Below, piece by piece: positions 6,504-14,451 of a stretch of 21,788 nucleotides of DNA. A program made the translations under genes and the position numbers. The stretch comes from Bacillota bacterium (GTDB lineage Bacteria; Bacillota; Sulfobacillia; RBS10-35; JAJYVN01). The notes beneath the pieces are model-generated. The model made no database searches, was not told the origin of the DNA, and worked only from the letters and a program-made list of their open reading frames with translations. Location of the stretch: positions 1 to 21,788 of the forward strand of contig JAJYVN010000012.1 of NCBI GenBank assembly GCA_021791995.1, read 5' to 3'. How positions within the stretch are numbered: position 1 is the stretch's first letter; each line of letters opens with the position of its first letter.

Positions 6504-7904
6504 GTCCTGATACCGCCGCAGAAGGCTTTGGAGTTCGGCAAGGATGCCTGGTTCGGACCCATAGAGGTTTTTCCCCTCGGCTGGATCCTGGCGCAGGTAA
6601 TACAACTCGCCCGGCAGGCCATGCGGCTCGTATCCACGCTCCCTTCGGAACCATTCCGGTTCTTCGACTACACCTCCCGACGGACGATCGATAAAGACCC
6701 AATCCCCACGGCGGATGGCGAGCGTCCCGTCTCCCGCCTGATAAACGATGGCCTCTCGGCGCGCGCTGTCGACCGAACGACCTTCCAGTGCCGGGACCAA
6801 GGACAGGCTGTCCTCGCCTGCTTCCGCTGGCAGGAGCTCGCCCACAAGATCCGCGGCGGTCGCCATAATATCCACCAAGCTGACCACCTGCTCACTCACC
6901 CCGCCGGGCGCAATCCGCTCGGGCCAGTGGGCAATCAACGGCACTCGATGCCCGCCCTCCCATGTATCACGCTTGACTCCGCGCCACCCGTCCATGCTGT
7001 AGTGGCGGTAGCGTCGGGCTCGCTCATAGGCGATCGTCTCTGGTCCGTTGTCGCTGCTGAACAAAAGCAGGGTGTGGCGGTCTGCCCCTGTGTCCTTGAG
7101 GGCTTGCATCAGCCGACCCATCGCGGCATCAATCTGCACGCAGAAGTCGCCGTAAGCACCGGCATTGCTCTGACCACGAAAGGCCTCCAAGGGGAGAACG
7201 GGTGTGTGCGGCGCCGGAAGGGCAAAATACAGAAAGAATGGCGTCCGGCTCCCGCCATGTATTCGGATGTATGCCTCGGCGCGGTCCGTGAGACGCGGCA
7301 GTACCTCCGCGTGGCGAAAGTCCGGAGCAATGGGCCCCTCCCTCCAAAAGGCATCCCATGGACTGCCATCGGTCCAGCCTTCCGCTGGCGCCGTTGGCAT
7401 CTCGCCTTCGATATAGCAATAGGGGGGCATGTCCAAGGATGCCGGAATCCCCAAAAACTCCTCGAATCCGACCGAGGTTGGACCGCGCCGGATCGGTGCT
7501 CGGAAGTCCACACCGCGCGTGGGGTCTTCCGGAAGCACGTGCACAGAGCGCAGCGGCCATTCCCATCCCAAATGCCACTTCCCGATACATGCGGTACGAT
7601 ACGCGTGCTCCCGCAAGATGGACGCGACGGTCCAACGCCCCTCCTCCAGCAAGGGACGGCTGTACCCGTTCAGCACTCCTCGCTTCAAGCGCGATCGCCA
7701 GCAATACCGCCCCGTGAGAAGGGAGTACCGACTGGGCGTGCACAGCGCGGACCCCGCGTGCGCGTCGGTAAAACGGATCCCTTCTGCAGCCATCTGGTCG
7801 AGGTGGGGTGTCGGGATCTTGGAGGCAGGGTTGTAGCAACCGATGTCCCCGTAGCCCATATCATCGGCCAGTACAAAAATAATATTCGGCGCCTGTGTCG
7901 CCAT
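6477..7904 (-). CDS. Formylglycine-type sulfatase (arylsulfatase family)
   Basis: Predicted sulfate-ester hydrolase of 475 aa. It begins with PNIIFVLADDMGYGD, whose Asp pair (D14, D15) binds calcium. The CTPSR signature has Cys55, the residue converted to formylglycine in active enzymes. GKWHLG near residue 112 and FSSDNGPE add further active-site and metal ligands. The ATG at 7904 begins right before the conserved strand; an upstream in-frame start at 7961 adds 19 poorly matching residues. There is no signal peptide, so it would act in the cytoplasm unless exported another way, whereas many sulfatases are secreted. No formylglycine-generating enzyme or anaerobic maturase is in the window. 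It converges on the S51 peptidase. The sulfated substrate cannot be predicted. Confidence 0.92.
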   Translation of the reverse strand: MATQAPNIIFVLADDMGYGDIGCYNPASKIPTPHLDQMAAEGIRFTDAHAGSALCTPSRYSLLTGRYCWRSRLKRGVLNGYSRPLLEEGRWTVASILREHAYRTACIGKWHLGWEWPLRSVHVLPEDPTRGVDFRAPIRRGPTSVGFEEFLGIPASLDMPPYCYIEGEMPTAPAEGWTDGSPWDAFWREGPIAPDFRHAEVLPRLTDRAEAYIRIHGGSRTPFFLYFALPAPHTPVLPLEAFRGQSNAGAYGDFCVQIDAAMGRLMQALKDTGADRHTLLLFSSDNGPETIAYERARRYRHYSMDGWRGVKRDTWEGGHRVPLIAHWPERIAPGGVSEQVVSLVDIMATAADLVGELLPAEAGEDSLSLVPALEGRSVDSARREAIVYQAGDGTLAIRRGDWVFIDRPSGGVVEEPEWFRRERGYEPHGLPGELYYLRQDPAEGKNLYGSEPGILAELQSLLRRYQDSGRSVRWP

Positions 7905-8236
7905 GAGGCCCCCCCGTCCCACGGCTTGTGGAGCACACTTCGCGCAACGAGCCGTCCCCACATCCGCCCGCGAGCGGCCCGTATCGATTGCCTATCCGTT
8001 TCGGGTCATGCCGCCCCGGATCCTGCCTTCGGCCCACCGAAGGTTTTCCCCGCATCCACGCCGTAGCGCACCGCTGGTCCCGAGCGACGCGGCCGTACCT
8101 TCCTACCCGTTCCCGCATGTATGGAAGCCGAGCAGGACTCGTGGCGGTATGGAACGAGAGCCATGTCTGAGTCTGGAAGCTCCGCTCGACCGCCGGCAGC
8201 TGCCGCCTCACACGCTGCGTCGTTCATGCGAAGCGA
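7905..8236. other. Intergenic region between sulfatase and DinB-like gene
   Basis: 332 bp between two divergent genes. Apart from one terminator-like hairpin (8026-8047) I see no gene, RNA or clear promoter. Open frames here are composition-driven and match nothing I recognise. Confidence 0.5.
8026..8047 (+). terminator. Terminator-like hairpin
   Basis: CCTTCGG-CCCA-CCGAAGG is a perfect 7-bp stem with a 4-nt loop, followed on the plus strand by TTTTCCCC. It looks like a weak intrinsic terminator for plus-strand transcription. The nearest plus-strand gene upstream is the S51 peptidase, which ends 1.5 kb earlier, so it could stop antisense readthrough across the sulfatase. On the minus strand no T-run follows. 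Confidence 0.4.
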
Positions 8237-8776
8237 ATGAGAGGGATCGATTTGGCAGAGCCGAAGACGATTCACACGCGCCTGGCAGACGAAATGGAGA
8301 CGGAAGCAGACGAGACCATGCGCACACGGGAGCGAGTCCCCGCAGAGCACTGGGATTGGCGACCCCAAGCCAAGTCGATGGCCATGGGAGCGATGACGAT
8401 GCATGCCACACCCTCCCGGCGTTCGCTCCGAGCATCGTGACCAACCGACCGCTTCGACATGATGCACCCGCCCGCGGAATGGTCACCGCTACCCAAGGTG
8501 GCGACGGAGAGCAATGTCGTCCCGGTCGCCAAGGAATGCTTCGCTGCCGCTGCTTCAGCCCTCCGCTCGATGACTGACGCCGATCTCTTCGATCCGTGGA
8601 CGTTTGTCGCCAGTCCCCATGCGGCCCGCATGCCGCGGATCGCGGCCGTCCGAACACACACCCTCCAGCACCGTGTGCATCATCGCGCCCAGTTGGGCGT
8701 CTACTTGCGCCTCCTTGGCATTCCCGTTCCCGGCCTATATGGGATGCCTTCGGCCCACGAACCGTGGGACGCCTGA
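8237..8776 (+). pseudogene. DinB/YfiT-family metalloenzyme with two compensating frameshifts
   Basis: DinB-family proteins are four-helix metal-binding proteins, some of them thiol transferases. The N-terminal part (ERVPAEHWDWRPQAKSMAMG, then MH) and the C-terminal part (HHRAQLGVYLRLLGIPVPGLYG) are strongly typical and lie in the same frame. Between about 8405 and 8443 that frame gives junk and a TGA at 8438-8440. The -1 frame there gives HTLPAFAPSIVT, which joins well to TDRFDMMHPP. One base lost near 8405 and one gained near 8443 would explain this. Restored, the protein has about 174-179 aa, a normal length. The start is uncertain: ATG 8237 or TTG 8252, the latter preceded by GAGAGGG. The His residues expected to bind metal are kept. 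It may be a decayed gene or two sequencing errors. Confidence 0.75.
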
Positions 8777-8880
8777 GCGCTCCTGGATCCCACCTTGTCC
8801 GCACAGCTCCCGGTGCGTCGCTGGGCCCCCGTCGGGAGCCGGCGGAGGACTATGCGCCCTAGTCGGCGAAGGAAGCGATA

Positions 8881-8896
8881 CCTCCCGGACGGGAGG
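8881..8896 (+). promoter_or_regulatory. Hairpin in the leader of the TIM-barrel gene
   Basis: CCTCCC-GGAC-GGGAGG is a perfect 6-bp GC-rich stem with a tetraloop, 27 nt before the start at 8924. No T-run follows, so it looks more like a leader hairpin than a terminator. A second pairing, GCTCCCG with CGGGAGC, lies just upstream at roughly 8805-8840. Confidence 0.3.
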
Positions 8897-8923
8897 GGTA
8901 CCGAAGAGGAGGACGACCCAAGG

Positions 8924-9739
8924 ATGTTTCCCTTCTGTCTCAACACCAGTACCATCAAAACGCGACCGCTTCCCGAAAAGATCGAGTTGACCGCCCGCGC
9001 GGGGTACAGCTGCATCGAGCTCTGGTGCGCCGACGTGGAGTCCTATCTGGGCGAAGGTGGATCACTCCCGCGCCTTCGCGCCATGCTCACCAACGCGGGG
9101 CTTCAGGTGCCGAGCATGATCGCTCTGCAGGGGTGGGGTTCGCTCAGCGGGGATACGTGGCGAGAGTTTCTCAAAGTGGCCCGCCGTCGGCTGGCACTGG
9201 CACAGGCCCTGGGCTGCCCGAAGCTTGTTGCAAGCCCACCCCGCGAGGAGACCTCCATCGAACAGCTGGCGGACCATTATGGCGAGCTCTTGGAGATCGG
9301 CCGGTCGATCGGCACACTGCCCGCAATGGAGTTTCTCGGCTTCACCGCCCAAGTCAAGGATCTGCGCACCGTCCTTGAGATCCTAGCACGCACGAACGCA
9401 CGCGACGCCACGCTGGTGCTGGATCCCTTCCACGTCTTTCGCGGCGGCGGCTCCTTTGCCGATGTACGGATGGTGCCAGGACACCGCATCGGCATCTGCC
9501 ACTTCAATGACGCTCCGCAGGAGCCGGCGCGGGAGCAACAGACCGACGCGCATCGCGTGATGCCGGGCGATGGCACGCTCCCGCTTGTGGAGATGTTGCA
9601 AGACATCGCCGCCGTCGGATACACCGGTCCGGTCTCGCTGGAACTCTTCCGCCCGGATCTCTGGGAACGGGATCCGCTGGCCGTGGCGCGAGAGGGTTTT
9701 CACAAGATGCGCCAGATTGTTGAGCAGGCCGGCCTGTGA
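8924..9739 (+). CDS. Xylose isomerase-like TIM-barrel protein (sugar phosphate isomerase/epimerase family)
   Basis: 271-aa predicted TIM-barrel enzyme of the AP-endonuclease-2/xylose-isomerase-like superfamily (IolE/IolI, hydroxypyruvate isomerase and sugar epimerases). Probable metal ligands and active-site residues sit at the strand ends: E136 in AMEFLGF, D167 and H170 in LVLDPFHVF, H193 in ICHFNDAP and E240 in VSLELF. The N-terminus MFPFCLNTSTIK is the normal first strand, so I place the start at the ATG at 8924, with AGGAGG about 11 nt before. An upstream in-frame ATG at 8795 would add 43 Arg-rich residues that do not look real. It is followed closely by the SLH-protein gene on the same strand. 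The specific sugar or polyol substrate cannot be told. Confidence 0.88.
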   Translation: MFPFCLNTSTIKTRPLPEKIELTARAGYSCIELWCADVESYLGEGGSLPRLRAMLTNAGLQVPSMIALQGWGSLSGDTWREFLKVARRRLALAQALGCPKLVASPPREETSIEQLADHYGELLEIGRSIGTLPAMEFLGFTAQVKDLRTVLEILARTNARDATLVLDPFHVFRGGGSFADVRMVPGHRIGICHFNDAPQEPAREQQTDAHRVMPGDGTLPLVEMLQDIAAVGYTGPVSLELFRPDLWERDPLAVAREGFHKMRQIVEQAGL

Positions 9740-9765
9740 GGTAGGCAATGGGAGGAGGGAGAGCC

Positions 9766-10629
9766 GTGCATTTCGCTGCACGGCGGATTACTGCCCATTT
9801 GGTCGCATCCGCCCTCATCCTGGCAGTGGTGGGAACCGCCCCAGGCGCGACGGCGGCGACCAGTATTGCCAGGATGGCGGCGGTCGAGCCCAGCGCCCTG
9901 AAGGCGCAAGCCTCCGCCGCCATCGGGGCCAATAATACCGAGAATCCTCGGGCACTCGGCATCGCCCGTGCCGTCACCGGTGCCATCAGCGCATCGTCCC
10001 AACCGACGACCACCTTCACCGACCTGAAGGGCGTACAATGGGCCGCGCCCGCCATTGCGGTCCTCGCGCAGGAAGCGATCCTGGATGGAACGGCACCGCA
10101 CACCTTTAACCCGGATGGTGACATCTCAGAAGCGCAGGTGGTAACCGTCGTTCGGCGCCTTCTCGGTGCACCGAAGGCGCCGAACACAGGGCAGACCCCA
10201 CCCAACACGCCCGAATGGGCACGTTCATCCCTTTTGTGGGCCACGCACACCAAACTGCTCGTTGGCATCCCCTTGCCCACGAATCCAACCGCGGCAATCA
10301 CCCGAGAACAGGCCATTGCCATCCTGCTCAACGGCATCGGCCTCGAATCCCTAGCCAATTCCGCCAGAGCCATGGAAAGCCCACTGAGCCTTGCAGGGAG
10401 CCCAGAGCCCTGGGCGCATGGATACCTGGTCCTGGCGGTGGACTTGGGCCTCATCCAGGGAGATGAGGGCAGTCTGGATGCCCGGCAGGCACTCTCCCGC
10501 GCAGAGCTTTCTGTGATCCTGGCACGCATTTGCGCTGTGGAGGCAACGGCTGGAACCACAGCTGCCCACTCGGCACAGGGTTCGGGCCTTGGGTCAGGAA
10601 TCACAACCCCGCCGCTGGCGGGGTCGTGA
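9766..10629 (+). CDS. Secreted protein made of three SLH domains
   Basis: 287-aa predicted exported protein that would bind cell-wall polymer (often pyruvylated secondary polymer) through S-layer homology domains. A Sec signal covers residues 1 to about 31 (RR near the start, hydrophobic core 11-23, cleavage near ATA-A). A 50-residue Ala-rich linker follows. Three SLH-like repeats lie at about 84-135 (FTDLKGVQWAAPAIAVL, FNPDGDISEAQ), 148-192 (WARSSLLWATHTKLL, AITREQAIAILL) and 214-256 (PWAHGYLVLAVDLGLI, ALSRAELSVILARI). The tail is Gly/Ser/Thr-rich, with no other domain. I prefer the GTG at 9766 because GGGAGGAGGGAG lies just before it; the ATG at 9748 is also possible. It lies 26 nt after the TIM-barrel gene. 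SLH anchoring is established for the family; the role of an SLH-only protein is unknown. Confidence 0.85.
   Translation: MHFAARRITAHLVASALILAVVGTAPGATAATSIARMAAVEPSALKAQASAAIGANNTENPRALGIARAVTGAISASSQPTTTFTDLKGVQWAAPAIAVLAQEAILDGTAPHTFNPDGDISEAQVVTVVRRLLGAPKAPNTGQTPPNTPEWARSSLLWATHTKLLVGIPLPTNPTAAITREQAIAILLNGIGLESLANSARAMESPLSLAGSPEPWAHGYLVLAVDLGLIQGDEGSLDARQALSRAELSVILARICAVEATAGTTAAHSAQGSGLGSGITTPPLAGS
10602..10628 (-). terminator. Hairpin between convergent SLH gene and ispG
   Basis: ACCCCGCC-GCT-GGCGGGGT (10606-10624) is a perfect 8-bp stem, extended by CAC/GTG across one mismatch. It lies inside the last codons of the SLH gene and 12 nt beyond the ispG stop. On the minus strand TGTGATTCC follows, only mildly T-rich. 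It probably ends ispG transcription and may hinder readthrough from both sides. Confidence 0.45.
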
Positions 10630-10635
10630 TCCGCT

Positions 10636-11724
10636 TCAGACGACTTCACGCGTCGAACGGCGGTCGGCGGCCGCGTGTTGAACCTCCTCAACCAGGGCGT
10701 CGATCATCTCGGCCTCCTCCACCCGGCGCACGATCTCCCCGTGACGAAAGAGGATGCCCAGTCCATTGCCGCCCGCCAACCCAACGTCCGCCTCCATCGA
10801 CTCGCCTGGGCCATTGACGACGCAGCCCATGATCGCCACCTTCATCGGTGGCAGATCCATCCCGGCGAGCCGCTTCTCCGCCTCACGCACCACCGTAAAG
10901 AGATCGATCTCGCAGCGCCCGCAGGACGGGCAGGAGACGATCTCGAGCCGTTTTTGACGGAGCCCGAGCGCATAGAGAATCTCAAGCCCAACCTGGACCT
11001 CCTCACCGGAATCACCCGTCAAGGAGACACGGATGGTGTCACCGATCCCTTCCGCCAGGAGGTGCCCAATCCCGACCGCTGACTTCACCGTACCTTGCGC
11101 AACTGGCCCCGCCTCGGTCACTCCAAGGTGCAACGGGTAGTCCACGCGCTCGGCCATCAATTCATAGGCGGCGATCATCGTCCGTACATCCGATGATTTC
11201 AGGGAGATGACAATATCGCGAAAGTTAAGGTCCTCCAGGATATGCACATGCCGCAAGGCTGACTCGACGAGCGCTTCCGGAATCCGGCCGGAACGCGCCA
11301 AGATGTCTTTCTCGAGCGAGCCGGCATTCACGCCAATGCGGATCGGGATTCCCCGCTGTGCAGCGCTACGCACAACCTCCTCCACCTTCGGCCGACTCCC
11401 AATGTTCCCTGGATTGAGACGGAGTTTGTCCACCCCGGCCTCCAGCGCTAAAAGAGCCAACCGATAGTCAAAGTGAATGTCGGCAACCAAGGGCATATCC
11501 GTGTGTGGTCGGATCTTCTTAAGAGCCTCTGCCGCTTCCCGGTCTGGAACCGCCAAACGAACAATCTCACATCCCGCCACATGGAGTCGGCGAATCTCCG
11601 TGAGGGTCGCCTGAACATCCCGTGTATCGGTCTTCGTCATCGTCTGCACCGCAATCGGTGCCCCGCCACCGATTGCGAGGTTACGCACGCGAACCTGTCG
11701 ACTCTGCCGTTGCACGCTTGCCAT
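10636..11724 (-). CDS. ispG: 4-hydroxy-3-methylbut-2-enyl diphosphate synthase (MEP pathway)
   Basis: Penultimate step of the MEP pathway: reductive ring opening of MEcPP to HMBPP, using a 4Fe-4S cluster in the cytoplasm. The protein has 362 aa. The N-terminal TIM barrel shows APIAVQTMTKTDT near residue 22 and LRLNPGNIG near 101. The cluster ligands are C265 and C268 in SCPSCGRC and C301 in MGCVVNGPGES, with Glu308 as the probable fourth ligand, as in E. coli IspG. The ATG at 11724 begins just before the conserved VRVRNLAIGG and follows AGGGG by 7 nt; the frame is open upstream to 11901 but that sequence is not conserved. It lies 173 nt after rseP and follows dxr, an earlier enzyme of the same pathway. 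In many Bacillota proS would come next; here it does not. Confidence 0.97.
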   Translation of the reverse strand: MASVQRQSRQVRVRNLAIGGGAPIAVQTMTKTDTRDVQATLTEIRRLHVAGCEIVRLAVPDREAAEALKKIRPHTDMPLVADIHFDYRLALLALEAGVDKLRLNPGNIGSRPKVEEVVRSAAQRGIPIRIGVNAGSLEKDILARSGRIPEALVESALRHVHILEDLNFRDIVISLKSSDVRTMIAAYELMAERVDYPLHLGVTEAGPVAQGTVKSAVGIGHLLAEGIGDTIRVSLTGDSGEEVQVGLEILYALGLRQKRLEIVSCPSCGRCEIDLFTVVREAEKRLAGMDLPPMKVAIMGCVVNGPGESMEADVGLAGGNGLGILFRHGEIVRRVEEAEMIDALVEEVQHAAADRRSTREVV

Positions 11725-11897
11725 CCTAATCCCCTGGTTGCATCCCCGTGCGCAGTGCTCACAGCGGCTCCTGCCACACGGCCCACCCGACCAGGAGTGT
11801 CCCCTTCCAGCCCCATATTCGCCCTGCGAGGGCACGGGCCACAGGCGGGTCCGATCCTGCCTCCAGCATACTACACAACCGCCCAAGGGGCATTGCC

Positions 11898-12947
11898 TCA
11901 CGACAGATGGACAATGTCGTGGACCGAAATCGCGATGATCGCTGCGACCATGATCGCGAGTCCCACAAAGTGAACAATGCCTTCCTTAGCCGGATCCACC
12001 GGCTTACCGCCGCGCAAAAGCTCGATGACCATAAAGCCGAGACGGCCTCCATCCAGTGCAGGAATCGGAAGGAGATTCAGTAGTCCCAAGTTCGCGGAGA
12101 TGAACGCAGCCAGGAGGAGCAGCGTGGCTGCTCCGGTTGTGGATGCCTGATCGATCAGCGTGCCAATACCGACCGGCCCCAGGATCTCGGCCGTACCACT
12201 ATGGTGGATAAGGGCCCAGATTCCCAAGATCCACTGCACCAGGAGGCTCCCCGTCTGAACGAGGCCCTGCCAGATGGCTAAAAGCGGTGACAACCGAGTC
12301 ACTTTCGGCGTGAGGATGACACCGATCAAGGAATCCTTCGGCGTCACCGTCAGTGTAAGAGCACGTCCACTGCGGTCCACCGTGATCTGCATGGGCTGGC
12401 CCGCTGGGTTATTCACGACGTCCTGGTGCAACACGTCATACGAGGAGACCGCTTTTCCTCCCACTGCCACAATCACGTCATGCGCCCGAAAACCGCTGGC
12501 GGCGGCTGGGGTTCCCGGCTCGACGCTCGCGATGCGCAGGGTCGGGGTCGAAGGAATGCCGACGATGCCGAAGACGGTTACAAGCAAAAGGAAGGCCACA
12601 AAAAAGTTCATGACGGGGCCTGCGGCGACAATCCCCATGCGCGGTCCCAGGGGCTTGCTGTTAAACCCAGTGCCCCGCGCATTGGCGGCACGACTCTCCT
12701 CTGCCGCGATGGTGCCATCGTTCTCCATCGGATACATCCCGGCCATGCGGACGTACCCGACGATGGGCAAAAGACGGATGGCATAGAGTGTCCCCTTGCG
12801 TCGGATGCCGACGAGTTTCGGACCAAGTCCGAGCGAAAATTCCTCCACCTCGACCCCGGCCGCACGCGCGGCCAGAAAATGCCCGAGTTCATGCAAAAAC
12901 AGTAACCCGCCCAACACCACCACAACGGAGACCCATCCCCAGATCAA
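11898..12947 (-). CDS. rseP: Site-2 intramembrane zinc metalloprotease (RseP/RasP family)
   Basis: 349-aa membrane protease that cuts anti-sigma factors and leftover signal peptides within the membrane. The first membrane segment carries zinc motif HELGH at residues 19-23. A PDZ domain spans about 130-205 (VEPGTPAAASGFRAHDVIVAVGG), and the second catalytic motif is LDGGR with D299. A last transmembrane helix runs from 328 to 342. The chosen start is TTG at 12947, giving a TTGA overlap with the dxr stop and an AAGGGGG ribosome site about 7 nt before. A GTG at 12983 would add 12 hydrophilic residues and is less likely. It sits between dxr and ispG as in Bacillota. Translational coupling to dxr is likely. 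The family is certain; targets are not visible. Confidence 0.93.
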   Translation of the reverse strand: MIWGWVSVVVVLGGLLFLHELGHFLAARAAGVEVEEFSLGLGPKLVGIRRKGTLYAIRLLPIVGYVRMAGMYPMENDGTIAAEESRAANARGTGFNSKPLGPRMGIVAAGPVMNFFVAFLLLVTVFGIVGIPSTPTLRIASVEPGTPAAASGFRAHDVIVAVGGKAVSSYDVLHQDVVNNPAGQPMQITVDRSGRALTLTVTPKDSLIGVILTPKVTRLSPLLAIWQGLVQTGSLLVQWILGIWALIHHSGTAEILGPVGIGTLIDQASTTGAATLLLLAAFISANLGLLNLLPIPALDGGRLGFMVIELLRGGKPVDPAKEGIVHFVGLAIMVAAIIAISVHDIVHLS

Positions 12948-14125
12948 CGCCCCACCCCCTTGGCCGTCAGTGGCGCCGACCACAGTTGCGCACGCCGCCT
13001 CGCTTCCGCGTCCACAGCGAGCACCTCTTCCAAATCGGCAACGCCTCGGTTGGGGGTAAGGTGCTCCAGCACCGCCGCAATTAGACGCGGAATCGCACCA
13101 AAGCGCAGGTCCCCACGGAGAAACCGCTGCACAGCGATTTCGTCTGCTGCGTTCAGGACGGCCGGAGCCGTTCCACCCATGGCCGCAGCCTCATAGGCCA
13201 ATCGCAAACAAGGGAAACGTTCAAGGTCGGGTTCCTCGAAGTCAAGACGACCCGCCCGACAGAGGTCGAGCCTTGGCACCTCCGTCGTGGACCACCGTTC
13301 CGGGTGCGAGAGCGCGTAGCGAATGGGAAGGCGCATATCCGGCACGGCACACTGTGCCATGCAAGATCCGTCCACCATCTCTACGAGCGAGTGCACGATG
13401 CTCTGGGGATGCACGGTAACCCCGATCGCGTCGAGGCCAATCCCGAAAAGCCAACCAGCCTCAATCACCTCAAGCCCCTTGTTGAAGAGCGACGCCGAAT
13501 CCACCGTGACGCGCGGTCCCATGTGCCAGACTGGGTGACGCAGTGCTTGCTCGGCAGTCGCGGCCGAAATGGCTTCCGCAGTCCAACCCCGAAACGGCCC
13601 TCCCGAAGCAGTCAGCCACAGGCGGCGAACGTGGCGGACCTGCCCCCCCAATAAACACTGGAAGATGGCCGAGTGCTCACTGTCCACGGGCACGATCTGT
13701 GCGCCGTGTTGGCGCGCCAGTGCCGTCACAAGCGCCCCTCCACTCACCAGGCTCTCCTTGTTCGCCAGTGCCACGTCCCGACCAGCGGCCAACGCCGCAC
13801 AGGTTGGCACAAGACCACCCACACCCGAGGCGGCCACGAGGGTCATGTTCGTACCGGGCCATGCCGCAATTTGGCGAATCCCTTCGTCGCCCGCCAGAAC
13901 ACTAATGCCGGTACCCTGTAGGGCACGGACCGCATCCTGCGCCCCGTCCGGGGAAGCGATCGCAACAGCCTCTGCACCGAAGCGCCGTGCCACCGCACAG
14001 GCCTCTTCCCAGCGGGATTGCACAGCCAGCGCCCCTAGGCGCAGTCGGTCCGGGTGTTCAGCAATGACCTCCAGCGTCTGCCGGCCGATAGAGCCTGTGG
14101 CCCCGATGAGCGAGATTACTTTCAT
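12944..14125 (-). CDS. dxr: 1-deoxy-D-xylulose-5-phosphate reductoisomerase
   Basis: Converts DXP to MEP with NADPH, the committed step of the non-mevalonate isoprenoid pathway; 393 aa, normal length. Visible motifs are the Rossmann GATGSIG at 8-14, ALANKESLVSGG, the metal and substrate motif VDSEHSAIFQCL, TASGGPFRGW, VDSASLFNKGLEVIEA and VHPQSIVHSLVEM. The ATG at 14125 fits the family N-terminus (MKVISLIGATGS). No Shine-Dalgarno sequence lies in the preceding ~20 nt, unlike most genes here. 326 bp separate it from the AI-2E-like gene, so it may have its own promoter. Its stop overlaps the rseP start by 4 nt. Confidence 0.97.
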   Translation of the reverse strand: MKVISLIGATGSIGRQTLEVIAEHPDRLRLGALAVQSRWEEACAVARRFGAEAVAIASPDGAQDAVRALQGTGISVLAGDEGIRQIAAWPGTNMTLVAASGVGGLVPTCAALAAGRDVALANKESLVSGGALVTALARQHGAQIVPVDSEHSAIFQCLLGGQVRHVRRLWLTASGGPFRGWTAEAISAATAEQALRHPVWHMGPRVTVDSASLFNKGLEVIEAGWLFGIGLDAIGVTVHPQSIVHSLVEMVDGSCMAQCAVPDMRLPIRYALSHPERWSTTEVPRLDLCRAGRLDFEEPDLERFPCLRLAYEAAAMGGTAPAVLNAADEIAVQRFLRGDLRFGAIPRLIAAVLEHLTPNRGVADLEEVLAVDAEARRRAQLWSAPLTAKGVGR

Positions 14126-14451
14126 AAATGTGCCGCGCGGAGACCGTCGCCTTTAAGCAGCGAAGAAATCGCGGCTCCCCCCTTTTGGGGCATACGGAGG
14201 CTGTGCAACGTAACATATTGAACGCATCGCGCGGCACCGAGAAAACCATGGGCGCGTATAACGTTCGCGGAACCCACGGGAGACACGCGTTGTCCCAAGG
14301 CACCGGATTGCCGGAAAACACTGTCGGACACAAGCGCCACCTCCCTTGCCAGGGCCGCTCTCGGCGGGATGCCGGGTAGCCGTGAACCGGTCTGTCGCAG
14401 CACAATGCATAAGTGCAAGCTGTCGGGTTTGGCCGAGAGTCGTTGACCGCC
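14126..14451. other. Intergenic region upstream of dxr
   Basis: 326 bp between the AI-2E-like gene and dxr, on the path of the same transcript. I see no convincing gene, tRNA or known riboswitch and no clear promoter, only a small CCCC/GGGG hairpin at about 14177-14190. Its size is unusual in an otherwise compact block. Confidence 0.5.

Noticed and set aside
6528..8066. 512-residue open frame on the plus strand
   Set aside because: It is antisense to the sulfatase, whose protein has clear motifs; the plus-strand translation matches nothing and is Arg/Pro/Gly-rich as expected for a shadow frame in GC-rich DNA.
9504..10691. 395-residue open frame on the minus strand
   Set aside because: Antisense to the SLH gene and the end of the TIM-barrel gene, both with recognisable domains.
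14122..14418. 98-residue minus-strand frame upstream of dxr
   Set aside because: It runs into the dxr start, has no ribosome site and no recognisable family.
14126..14451. Possible cobalamin riboswitch or tRNA in the dxr upstream gap
   Set aside because: A GGGAGGTGGCGC string resembles part of a cobalamin switch, but the other conserved boxes and a tRNA T-loop are absent.
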